This document shows, piece by piece, positions 25,947 through 33,839 of a DNA stretch of 64,000 bases; positions within the stretch are counted from its first letter, which is position 1, and every line of letters begins with the position of its first letter. The notes under the pieces are model-generated. The model saw only the letters and a list, made by a program, of their open reading frames with translations, was not told the DNA's origin and made no database searches. The stretch is from Lachnospiraceae bacterium Marseille-Q4251 (GTDB taxonomy: Bacteria; Bacillota; Clostridia; Lachnospirales; Lachnospiraceae): positions 992,001 through 1,056,000 of the forward strand of contig JAGTTO010000001.1 in assembly GCA_018223435.1 (NCBI GenBank). Reading direction: 5' to 3'. A program made the translations under genes and the position numbers.

Positions 25947-27131
25947 ATGAAAAAATTAATGATTTTAGGGGCAGCAGCGTCTCAGGTGCCGCTGATTTCA
26001 GCAGCAAAGCGCCTGGGATATGAGACCATCGTGACCAGCATTCCCGGAGATTATCCGGGATTTACTTATGCAGATGTATGCTGTTACGCGGATATTTCCA
26101 AGCCGGAAGAGGTCCTTGCAAAGGCAAAAGAGCTGAACATCGATGGAATTACCACCTGCGGAATGGATACCGGCATCCGTGCCATTGGCAGAGTCTGCGA
26201 TGAACTGGGCCTGTGGGGCATTTCCTATAAAACAGCCTGTACTCTGTCCGATAAATATTTAAGCAAACTCGCTTTTGAAAAAGCAGGAGTCCCCTGTGCA
26301 AAAGCATTTCAGATACGGACCGAAGAAGAACTGTCAGAGGCACTTGAGAAACTTCCATTACCGGTAGTAGTCAAAGCAGTGGATCTTATGGGAAGCAGAG
26401 GGATTTACCAGTGCAATACCAGAGAAGAATCCTTTGCTGCGTTTTCAAACGCTATGAAAAGTACCTCCAGGGATTACTGCCTGGTGGAGGAATTTTTAGA
26501 GGGAGTAATCTTTGGTGCAGAAGGACTTTTTGCAGATGGTAAGCTGGTGTTCTGTTTTCCTGTCGGAACAGATTTGTACTATCAGAGCACAATTCCAACT
26601 TGCATTGGACATTTTGCGCCATTTACAATAGACATACAAAAAGAAGCAGAACAGATAATAACAGCTGCGCTGACCGAAGCTGGCGCCAGAAATACTCCTT
26701 TTAACTGCGATCTGATCTTAAAAGACGGGAAAGTCTATTTAATTGAGATCAACGGTCGTGCAGGCGCCACCGGACTTTCCGACATGGTCGGTATCTATTA
26801 TGACCTGAATTATTATGAGATTTTATGCCGTCAGGCAATGGGTGAAACGACGGCCAGTGCTTTTCAACTGAAAAACAGTAACGGTCAGCCCAGTGTTTCC
26901 AGAATGCTTACAGCCCCCAAAACCGGGATTCTGGAAAAAATTGAACTGCCAGAAGAAGCGGAGGATCCGGATATTTCCATAACTTTAAACGTCCAGCCTT
27001 CTGATCCTGTGCGGACTTACCAGAATGGCCGGGACCTGTTAGGGCTGGTGATTGTAAAAGGCGATTCTGTAGAGGTTTGCAAGGAAAAAACGAATCGGAT
27101 TCTCTCAGGAATCCAGTATGAGATCCGATGA
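25947..27131 (+). CDS. ATP-grasp domain carboxylate-amine ligase-like protein
   Basis: A 394-residue protein. The N-terminal pre-ATP-grasp domain begins KKLMILGAAASQVPLI and contains DGITTCGMDTG. The ATP-grasp domain (about residues 110-300) shows LPLPVVVKAVDLMGSRG, YCLVEEFLEG and the metal-binding VYLIEINGRAGATG. A C-terminal domain of about 90 residues follows. Enzymes of this class join a carboxylate to an amine using ATP, as in D-Ala-D-Ala or carbamoyl-phosphate ligases. The substrate is unknown. It is followed by a GtrB-like glycosyltransferase and divergent from WbqC, suggesting synthesis of an amide-modified sugar for envelope decoration (inference). Confidence 0.85.
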   Translation: MKKLMILGAAASQVPLISAAKRLGYETIVTSIPGDYPGFTYADVCCYADISKPEEVLAKAKELNIDGITTCGMDTGIRAIGRVCDELGLWGISYKTACTLSDKYLSKLAFEKAGVPCAKAFQIRTEEELSEALEKLPLPVVVKAVDLMGSRGIYQCNTREESFAAFSNAMKSTSRDYCLVEEFLEGVIFGAEGLFADGKLVFCFPVGTDLYYQSTIPTCIGHFAPFTIDIQKEAEQIITAALTEAGARNTPFNCDLILKDGKVYLIEINGRAGATGLSDMVGIYYDLNYYEILCRQAMGETTASAFQLKNSNGQPSVSRMLTAPKTGILEKIELPEEAEDPDISITLNVQPSDPVRTYQNGRDLLGLVIVKGDSVEVCKEKTNRILSGIQYEIR

Positions 27132-27170
27132 TTTGTACAAAAGGAAAAGGGATAGAAACGAGGAAACAAC

Positions 27171-28112
27171 ATGTTGGTATCAATTGTAATACCGTGTTAC
27201 AACAGCGAACACAGCATCAAAAAGACCGTAGAACTTACGGTAGAAGAGTTTAAAAAGCTTCCGGGATATGAATGTGAATTTGTACTGGTAAATGATTATT
27301 CCAAAGATGGCACCTTTGCATCCATCAAAGAACTCTGCGACAAATATTCTTTTGTGAAGGGAATCAATTTAAGCCGGAATTTCGGGCAGCATAATGCCAT
27401 CATGGCAGGCCTGAATTACGCAGAGGGCGACTATATTATTGGAATGGATGACGATTTGCAGACACATCCGTCACAGATTCCAAAACTGATCGGAAAGATT
27501 GAAGAAGGCTATGATGTGGTATTTGGCCATTTCACGAAAACAAAATTCGGTTTTTTCAAAAAACTGACCAGCAAGATAGCAAGTTTTCTGACCTGGCACA
27601 TGATCAAACGCCCCAAAGGCATCCAGGCCAGCAATTTCTGGATCTGCCGGAAATTTGTGCGAGATGAGATTGTCCAGTATAAAAATTACAATTTGTATTT
27701 ACAGGTATTGTTTTACCGGACCACCAGCAATATCGCCAATGTAGAAATCGAGCATTTCGCCAGAGAAGAGGGAAAATCCAACTATACCTTCAAAAAGCTT
27801 TTAACACTGTGGCTCGCCTGTTTGAACTACACTGTAGTGCCGTTAAGACTTTCCACTTTCCTTGGAGGCATCTGTGCGGCAGGCGGAGTAATCGGAGCAG
27901 TGATCGTCTTTATACGGAAACTGCTGAGTCCGGGTATTCCTGTTGGCTGGGCTTCTCTGATGTGTGTACTGTTTCTGTTTTTCGGCGTCACCTTCCTGAT
28001 GCTGGGAATTATGGGCGAATACATTGGAAAAGCCATTTTGAACCTGAACAGCACACCTCAGTTTATTATCCGTGAAAAAGTCAACATTCCGGAAAAAACA
28101 GAAAAAGAATAA
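27171..28112 (+). CDS. GtrB/DPM1-type glycosyltransferase family 2, membrane bound
   Basis: A 313-residue protein with an N-terminal GT2 domain (VSIVIPCYNSEHSI; VLVNDYSKDGT; the DxD-type motif GMDDDLQTHP; GHFTKTK) and two C-terminal membrane helices (about residues 225-250 and 260-285, ending IMGEYIGKAILN). This architecture belongs to polyprenyl-phosphate sugar transferases such as GtrB, ArnC and CsbB, which make undecaprenyl-phosphate-sugar on the inner membrane face. It lies 39 bases after the ATP-grasp gene. The two half-transporters across the divergent promoter could be the matching flippase. Confidence 0.9.
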   Translation: MLVSIVIPCYNSEHSIKKTVELTVEEFKKLPGYECEFVLVNDYSKDGTFASIKELCDKYSFVKGINLSRNFGQHNAIMAGLNYAEGDYIIGMDDDLQTHPSQIPKLIGKIEEGYDVVFGHFTKTKFGFFKKLTSKIASFLTWHMIKRPKGIQASNFWICRKFVRDEIVQYKNYNLYLQVLFYRTTSNIANVEIEHFAREEGKSNYTFKKLLTLWLACLNYTVVPLRLSTFLGGICAAGGVIGAVIVFIRKLLSPGIPVGWASLMCVLFLFFGVTFLMLGIMGEYIGKAILNLNSTPQFIIREKVNIPEKTEKE

Positions 28113-28126
28113 CCCTTAAAAACTGA

Positions 28127-28177
28127 AAGACCGCAGCGCCTGCATTTTTTCTGCAGACCTGCGGTCTTCTTATTTTT
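28127..28177. terminator. Bidirectional terminator between the GtrB-like gene and rpoD
   Basis: AAGACCGCAG / CTGCGGTCTT stem with an inner TGCA / TGCA pairing, and A/T runs on both sides. Confidence 0.85.
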
Positions 28178-29310
28178 TAAATCAGAAAGTCTTTCAGTCT
28201 CTTGCTTCTGGAGGGATGTCTCAGTTTCCGGAGGGCCTTCGCCTCAATCTGACGGATACGCTCACGGGTAACATTGAACTCCCGTCCAACCTCTTCCAGG
28301 GTGCGTGCTCTGCCGTCTCTTAAACCGAAACGCAGCTCCACCACCTGACGCTCTCTGTCAGTCAGGGACTCAAGAGCGGTATTGAGTTCCTCTCTCAGCA
28401 TGGAGAAAGCGGCGGAATCGGCCGGAGACAGGGCGGAATCATCTTCGATGAAATCGCCTAAGTGGCTGTCGTCCTCCTCACCGATGGGGGTATCCAGAGA
28501 TACCGGATCGCGGGAGATCTTCAGCACTTCTCTTACGCGGCTCACAGGAACATTCAGACGGTCTGCTACCTCTTCCGGGGTAGGTTCGCGTCCCAGCTCC
28601 TGCAGAAGGGTTCTGGTCATACGAAGGGTCTTGTTGATGGTCTCCACCATATGTACCGGTACACGGATAGTTCTTCCGGTATCTGCGATTCCTCTGGTGA
28701 TGGCCTGACGAATCCACCAGGTCGCATAGGTACTGAATTTATAACCCTTAGAGTAGTCGAACTTGTCCACAGCCTTCATAAGGCCCATGTTTCCCTCCTG
28801 AATCAGATCCAGGAAAGGCATACCGCGGCCCACATATTTCTTTGCAATGCTGACTACCAGTCGAAGGTTTGCCTCGGTCAGCTTTTTCTTCGCTGCCTCG
28901 TCTCCCTCTTCCACTCTTTTTGCCAGCTCGATCTCCTCCTCGGTACTCAGAAGCGGTACGTTACCGATCTCCTTTAAGTACATGCGGACGGGATCCTCGG
29001 TGCTGACACCTTCCAGCACATCCACATCGTCGATGATCTCCACCTCATCCTCTTCACTGAGAATGATATCGTCGTCATCGCCCAGGAGCAGATCATCTTC
29101 CTTTCCGCTGTCCTCGATGCCGGAATTTACCACATCAATGTTGGACTTCTCCAGGTATTCCAGGATCTGGTCCATTTTATCTTCAGTCAGTTCAAAGCCC
29201 CGGAACGCATCGTTGATCTCGTTGTACTCCAGGACATTTTTCTTGGTCTTCGCCAGTTCTACCAGTCCGTTCAGGGCCTTGATAAACTGTTCGTGCTGCA
29301 TTCCATCCAT
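28177..29310 (-). CDS. rpoD: Primary sigma factor RpoD/SigA
   Basis: A 377-residue housekeeping sigma factor. It has an acidic N-terminal region 1.1 (ending in the Asp/Glu stretch [19 protein letters not shown]), then [11 protein letters not shown] (1.2) and the region 2 core [20 protein letters not shown] and [15 protein letters not shown]. Region 3 is [11 protein letters not shown] and region 4 has [11 protein letters not shown] and [20 protein letters not shown]. The ATG at 29310, with GAGGAG seven bases upstream, was preferred over an earlier GTG or ATG. In most Firmicutes dnaG lies directly upstream; here the upstream gene is clpX and dnaG is not in the window. Confidence 0.97.
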   Translation of the reverse strand: MDGMQHEQFIKALNGLVELAKTKKNVLEYNEINDAFRGFELTEDKMDQILEYLEKSNIDVVNSGIEDSGKEDDLLLGDDDDIILSEEDEVEIIDDVDVLEGVSTEDPVRMYLKEIGNVPLLSTEEEIELAKRVEEGDEAAKKKLTEANLRLVVSIAKKYVGRGMPFLDLIQEGNMGLMKAVDKFDYSKGYKFSTYATWWIRQAITRGIADTGRTIRVPVHMVETINKTLRMTRTLLQELGREPTPEEVADRLNVPVSRVREVLKISRDPVSLDTPIGEEDDSHLGDFIEDDSALSPADSAAFSMLREELNTALESLTDRERQVVELRFGLRDGRARTLEEVGREFNVTRERIRQIEAKALRKLRHPSRSKRLKDFLI

Positions 29311-29450
29311 AATTATTCTCCTCACCATAATCTCGTTGATAACATACCATCTTCGGCGTTTTCTGTCAACTTTCGCGCATAGTTCCGGAAGAAGTCCGGC
29401 TTTTCTACTCTTTTGTATTTGGCAGCTTTTTTCCGCGCGGTCTTAAGTCG

Positions 29451-30899
29451 TCAGAACTGGCTCTCCAGAGCCGGAACGCCCCGCATGGTAATCACCGGGC
29501 CGCCTTTGTGCTCGATGTAATCGCTGGTAATGGTTACTTTGCCGATATTGTCATCCTTCGGTATCTCATACATGATATCCAGCATGAAATCCTCGATGAT
29601 AGCACGCAGTGCCCGGGCTCCCGTCTTTTTCTCCATCGCCTTCCTTGCGATCGTATGGAGCGCCTCCTCATCGAAATCAAGCTGTACCTCATCCAGAGCC
29701 AGAAGCTTCTGATACTGCTTCAGGATGGCATTTTTCGGCTCCTTCAGGATCTTGACCAGCATTTCCTCGTCAAGTCCCCGGAGGGTAAATATGATCGGAA
29801 GTCGTCCGATAAATTCCGGGATCATACCGAAATTCCGGATATCGTCCAGAGTCACCTTCTCCAGAAGATTGGGATCCGCATCATATTTGTCCTTCAGATC
29901 TGCCTGGAAACCGATGGAAGCCTGCTTGTTCAGCCGCTCCTTGATGATATCCTCGAGGCCAGGGAAAGCACCTCCGCAGATGAAAAGGATGTTCTTTGTA
30001 TTCATAGTCGTCAGAGGTACCATGGCGTTTTTACTGTTTGCTCCCACGGGGACTTCTACTTCGCTGCCCTCGAGAAGCTTCAGCAGGCCCTGCTGTACGG
30101 ATTCGCCGCTGACATCTCTCTGACTGGTGTTTTTCTTCTTCGCGATCTTGTCGATCTCGTCAATAAATACGATGCCCTTCTCTGCTTTCTCCACATCGTT
30201 GTCCGCTGCGGCGAGAAGCTTGGAGAGCACGCTCTCAATATCATCGCCGATATAGCCCGCCTCGGTAAGGGAGGTGGCGTCGGCGATGGCCAGGGGCACA
30301 TCGAGAAGCCGGGCAAGGGTCTTTACCAGATAAGTCTTGCCGGAACCGGTGGGCCCGATCATGAGCATGTTGGATTTTTCAATCTCGATATCATCCATCG
30401 TGTTGGTCTCCACCCGTTTGTAGTGGTTGTAGACCGCCACGGAAATGACCTTCTTGGCATATTCCTGGCCGATCACATAATCGTCCAGCTGTGCCTTGAT
30501 CTTATGGGGTGCCGGAATGGACTTCACATCGAAGGCCTTCTTCGGTCCCTCCTCTTTCTTTTTCTTCTTGATCTTCTGCCGCTCGGGAATCTGCTGATTC
30601 ATCAGATCAGACAGATTAATCATGCTGATATTCGGCATATTGGAGGTCATATTCTTGAGATCCTCCGGCCGGATATTCATCATCATATCACCGTAGGGGA
30701 AGGCACCGTTGTTCATGGTGTCAAAGGCTTTCTGCATGCAGTCGGAGCAGACACAGATATTCTGCGGAAGATGAACCATCTTTCCCGCCTTGCTCTCCGG
30801 CCGGTGACAGATAAAGCACACATCCTCATGAGTATCCTGATTCTCTGTGCTTTCGGTCTTTTCTCTATCGTCAACAATGATTTCTTTATCGTCTGACAT
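29451..30899 (-). CDS. clpX: ClpX-type AAA+ unfoldase, variant form
   Basis: A 482-residue ClpX, longer than the usual 420-430 because of a Lys-rich linker (about residues 60-125) between the N-terminal C4 zinc finger (Cys28, 31, 51, 54) and the AAA+ domain. Walker A GPTGSGKT is at 182-189, the pore loop is GYIG (usual GYVG) at 215-218, Walker B is FIDEIDKI, the ClpP-contacting IGF loop is present (QASIGFQ), and sensor 2 is GARALR. ClpX unfolds tagged proteins for ClpP. No clpP is near, and the extended linker and pore-loop change suggest a paralogue; that needs the full genome to decide. Confidence 0.88.
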   Translation of the reverse strand: MSDDKEIIVDDREKTESTENQDTHEDVCFICHRPESKAGKMVHLPQNICVCSDCMQKAFDTMNNGAFPYGDMMMNIRPEDLKNMTSNMPNISMINLSDLMNQQIPERQKIKKKKKEEGPKKAFDVKSIPAPHKIKAQLDDYVIGQEYAKKVISVAVYNHYKRVETNTMDDIEIEKSNMLMIGPTGSGKTYLVKTLARLLDVPLAIADATSLTEAGYIGDDIESVLSKLLAAADNDVEKAEKGIVFIDEIDKIAKKKNTSQRDVSGESVQQGLLKLLEGSEVEVPVGANSKNAMVPLTTMNTKNILFICGGAFPGLEDIIKERLNKQASIGFQADLKDKYDADPNLLEKVTLDDIRNFGMIPEFIGRLPIIFTLRGLDEEMLVKILKEPKNAILKQYQKLLALDEVQLDFDEEALHTIARKAMEKKTGARALRAIIEDFMLDIMYEIPKDDNIGKVTITSDYIEHKGGPVITMRGVPALESQF

Positions 30900-30964
30900 T
30901 CAATTCTCCTTTTTTGTGACAGCCGTCCTAGCACAGACGACTGCAAAAATCTGCATATGTTCTA

Positions 30965-30993
30965 ATTATATCCCAGAATCCGTCAACACACAA
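30965..30993 (-). promoter_or_regulatory. Probable clpX promoter
   Basis: On the minus strand TATAAT (30965-30970) is preceded at 17 bases by TTGTGT (30988-30993), 66 bases before the clpX ATG. Confidence 0.55.
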
Positions 30994-31014
30994 GTGAAGA
31001 TTTTGTAAACATGC

Positions 31015-31050
31015 AAAAAAGAGGCAGGAGCCTTTTTTGCCCCCGTCTCT
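31015..31050 (-). terminator. Probable terminator downstream of htrA
   Basis: On the minus strand GAGACGGG / CCTGCCTC (one mismatch, one wobble) around an A-rich loop is followed by TTTTTT. It lies about 215 bases after the htrA stop, beyond the hairpin-rich segment. Confidence 0.55.
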
Positions 31051-31066
31051 TTCTTGTCGCATTAAT

Positions 31067-31249
31067 CCTCAGCCCCGTGCATTACATGCACTCTCGCTGC
31101 TTACGCAGCTTCTGTCTGAGGCTTATGGATCTACATTCCATTTCGATCCGCGCCAAACGAGTCCCACTGGGACTCAGCGCCGTTCCGCCCATACCAGAAG
31201 GAAAATTCAGCCTATTGCAAATAAATTTGCACAGTCTTCATTTTCCTTC
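31067..31249. ncRNA. Candidate structured RNA or REP-like cluster between htrA and clpX
   Basis: Four regular stems lie within 183 bases. A three-way junction is closed by 31067-31072 / 31116-31121 with arms 31077-31091 and 31096-31109. A seven-pair hairpin spans 31159-31175. A ten-pair stem 31197-31206 / 31240-31249 encloses a perfect seven-pair hairpin at 31216-31231. Such regularity is not expected by chance. Both strands would fold, so strand and function are open. No known riboswitch consensus was recognised. Confidence 0.4.
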
Positions 31250-31264
31250 TGTTAATGCTCTAAA

Positions 31265-32758
31265 CTATTTTCTAAAATACTCCGGGAAAATCTGGCTGAA
31301 GGGATCCTGCTCGGTGTCGCTGCCGTTATCGCTGCCGCCGTTCTGATCATTTCCGCCCTGGTCGTTCTGACCGTTTCCGTTCTGGCCATTGCTTCCCTGT
31401 GTGCTCTGACTGCTGGAAGAAGTCTTCGCAGATTCCGGTTTCTCATCAAGGGTCAGGGTAATCTCCTGCTCTTTGTACTCGCCGCCCTCTGCTCTCTCGA
31501 TGGTGACTGTCATCTCATCGCCTGCTGCATAATACTGCATCCGGTCGTAAAGATCCTCTGCGGAGGAGATAATCACGCCGTCCATCTTTGTGATGATATC
31601 GCCTCTCTTTAAACCTGCCTTCTCAGCTGCGGAATCATTGGTTACTTCATATACAAAAGCACCTGACGGCATGTTGTAGATCTGTTTTGCTTCGCTGGTG
31701 ATATCTACCGGTTTGATGCCCATGAAACCACGTTTGTCTTCGTCAACGATGTCACGGCTCTGGATAGCTTCCAGTTCACTGAAGATCGGCATTGCGGTAT
31801 CGATCGGGATTGCATAGCCCATACCCTCAACGCCTGTAGCGGATGCTTTTACGGAGTTGATACCGACCAGCTGGCCTTTCATATTCAAAAGAGCGCCGCC
31901 GCTGTTGCCCGGGTTGATGGAGGCATCTGTCTGAATCATATTGTTAGTAACGGTATTTCCGTCGTCGGTCTCTACTGTAACCTCACGGTCCAGAGCGCTG
32001 ACGATACCGGAAGTAACGGACTGGCCATAACCAAGGGCGTTACCGATGGCAACTACCTGCTCGCCGAGAGCCAGGTTATCGGAACTGCCGACCTCCATGA
32101 CTTTGATCTTGCTCTTCACATCATCGGAAATATCGGAAAGTTTCACGGTAACGATGGCCAGATCATGGTTCGGATCGGTACCTTTTACATCGGCAGATAC
32201 AACCAGGTCGTCGCTGTCCTCTGCGTCAACGGAGAAGCATACGGACAGGGTCTGTGCTCCGGAAACTACATGGTTATTCGTAGCAATGAGAAGCTCATCA
32301 TCGTTCTTACCGATGATCACACCGGAACCGGTACTCTCTGTCTCCTGCTGGTAAGTCTGTCCGTAGAAGTAACTCTGTACCTCCTGAACTCCTTTGTTGG
32401 TGATGGCTACCATGGACGGCATGGCATTTGCTACAATCTCCTTTACACTGTAGGTGCTGCCATCATCCGTACTGGTGCTGGCTGCCTCTGTGGAAGTCTC
32501 CGTCTCGCTCTCGGTCTCAGAAGCCTGGGCTACGGTACCGGACTGGCTGCTCATGTATCTGCCGGCTCCAAAAGAACCGCCTACCATTACAACTGCAAGT
32601 GCAATGGCTGCTGCACGTTTCATCATTTTTCTGAGATCCTTGTCATGTTTCGGGCTGTTGCCAGAAGCATTGCTCTCGCTGTTAATATAATCGTAATGGT
32701 ATACGGAATCATTCTCCTCAAAGTTCTCATTCTGGTTATTTCTGAATTCTAACATCAT
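31265..32758 (-). CDS. htrA: HtrA/DegP-type trypsin-like serine protease with PDZ domain
   Basis: A 497-residue membrane-anchored protease. A cytoplasmic N-terminus of about 45 residues is followed by a membrane helix (about 48-66), a Ser/Thr/Glu linker, and a protease domain with catalytic His163 (NNHVVSG), Asp199 (NHDLAIV) and Ser286 (NPGNSGGAL). A PDZ domain lies at about 340-440. The C-terminal 50 residues are low-complexity Asn/Gly/Gln/Ser. It degrades or refolds misfolded exported proteins. The start at 32758 follows GAGGAGG; an earlier in-frame ATG has no ribosome binding site. Confidence 0.95.
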   Translation of the reverse strand: MMLEFRNNQNENFEENDSVYHYDYINSESNASGNSPKHDKDLRKMMKRAAAIALAVVMVGGSFGAGRYMSSQSGTVAQASETESETETSTEAASTSTDDGSTYSVKEIVANAMPSMVAITNKGVQEVQSYFYGQTYQQETESTGSGVIIGKNDDELLIATNNHVVSGAQTLSVCFSVDAEDSDDLVVSADVKGTDPNHDLAIVTVKLSDISDDVKSKIKVMEVGSSDNLALGEQVVAIGNALGYGQSVTSGIVSALDREVTVETDDGNTVTNNMIQTDASINPGNSGGALLNMKGQLVGINSVKASATGVEGMGYAIPIDTAMPIFSELEAIQSRDIVDEDKRGFMGIKPVDITSEAKQIYNMPSGAFVYEVTNDSAAEKAGLKRGDIITKMDGVIISSAEDLYDRMQYYAAGDEMTVTIERAEGGEYKEQEITLTLDEKPESAKTSSSSQSTQGSNGQNGNGQNDQGGNDQNGGSDNGSDTEQDPFSQIFPEYFRK

Positions 32759-32915
32759 CAATTCCTCCTCTGTTTTCATTTATCTGAATTTTTGTTATTG
32801 TTTAAATCTTTTATAGCTCTTTCTCATTTGCTATGACTAGAGTGTACCAAGGAATTGTGTTCATTCTGTGATGAGTGTTTTAACAAACTTTGAAAAACCC
32901 TTGTCTCTTTTGTGT

Positions 32916-33839
32916 TCATTTTTCCCAGTAGCTTTTATTCATGGAAAGCCGTTTTACCAGTCCCCTAGGAAGCTTCTGATAAGCCTTTCCCAGGCGGTAA
33001 CCGATGAACTTAAAACCGCTCTTGATGACAAGTTCCGGAATCAGCCAGGGATGGCCGCTTTTTATCAGATAACGAGTCGTCTGTTTCACCAGTTTCATGC
33101 CCTCGCTTTCGGAGCTGGCCATAGCAAAAATCTCCGGATGCTCCGCCTGGGAAACAGCTAGGTCGAAGTTCCGGCGGAGCTGCTCTATATTTCCGTAGTT
33201 GTGGGAATGGAGCACCCGGGCCTCCGGCACATAGGCGATGCCGCCGCCGTTTAAGATGATTTTTCCCGCGAAAATCATATCCTCATTAAAAATCGTCTTT
33301 TTCTCAAAACCGCCCAGGCGCCAGTAGGTTTCCGCCCGGTACATGGCGCAGACGTTGGAGCAGAAAAAGGTTTTGATCCCGTATTTCGGAAGGTCTTTTT
33401 TCGTCTTCACAGACGGCGCGTCCGGATAGTTAAAGCTTCTCGTATAACGCTCGATAACCGAACAGTTCGGATTGGGAAGCTGGCGGGCATAGGCCGCATC
33501 CACTTTTTCATCATCAAAGGCCCCGGCAAGCTTTTCCACCAGGTAAGTATCTGCCGGCACCGCGTCCTGGGTCATAAAAAGAAAAAAATCCCCGGAAAGA
33601 AGTCCTGCGGCCTTATCTCTGGTTCCGCCGTGGTCGAACTCCGCCCGGGTCAGATGCTCCACCCGCACATTCGGAAGCCCCGCAACGGAGGCCTCCGGAA
33701 AATATGCTTTCTCCGTATTCATGATCAAAATTTCATGAATCGGATAGGTCTGTTTCTGAAGCATTTTTATGAGTTTCTGAAATTTCTCTCCTGGCTTGTA
33801 GGCCGGGATCACAACATCAATTTTCTTCTGTTCTGCCAT
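32916..33839 (-). CDS. Glycosyltransferase family 2, rhamnosyltransferase-like
   Basis: A 307-residue single-domain GT2 protein: IDVVIPAYKPGEKFQ, the family-typical VRVEHLTRAEFDHGGTRDKA, a metal-site equivalent FMTQDAVPAD (TQDA in place of DxD), CSNVCAMYRAETYWRLGGF and FNEDMIFAGKIILNGG. This arrangement resembles RfbF-type rhamnosyltransferases. It is the last gene of the polysaccharide locus and its ATG overlaps the LCP stop codon by one base (TAATG), so the two are translationally coupled. No terminator is obvious after it. Confidence 0.88.
   Translation of the reverse strand: MAEQKKIDVVIPAYKPGEKFQKLIKMLQKQTYPIHEILIMNTEKAYFPEASVAGLPNVRVEHLTRAEFDHGGTRDKAAGLLSGDFFLFMTQDAVPADTYLVEKLAGAFDDEKVDAAYARQLPNPNCSVIERYTRSFNYPDAPSVKTKKDLPKYGIKTFFCSNVCAMYRAETYWRLGGFEKKTIFNEDMIFAGKIILNGGGIAYVPEARVLHSHNYGNIEQLRRNFDLAVSQAEHPEIFAMASSESEGMKLVKQTTRYLIKSGHPWLIPELVIKSGFKFIGYRLGKAYQKLPRGLVKRLSMNKSYWEK

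Larger units (their letters stand above)
30900..31264. other. Gene-free 365-base intergenic region, dense in inverted repeats
   Basis: No credible ORF is present. The part next to clpX holds its promoter and a leader hairpin (CAGCCGTC / GACGACTG). The part next to htrA (31056-31250) is a chain of hairpins: an outer CCTCAG / CTGAGG stem enclosing two hairpins, then GAGTCCC / GGGACTC, then GAAGGAAAAT / ATTTTCCTTC enclosing TGCAAAT / ATTTGCA. It would form the 3' untranslated end of htrA or an independent structured RNA. Confidence 0.6.

Noticed and set aside
29508..30896. Long open frame on the plus strand opposite clpX
   Set aside because: Antisense shadow of a clearly conserved clpX; no start signal and no domain.
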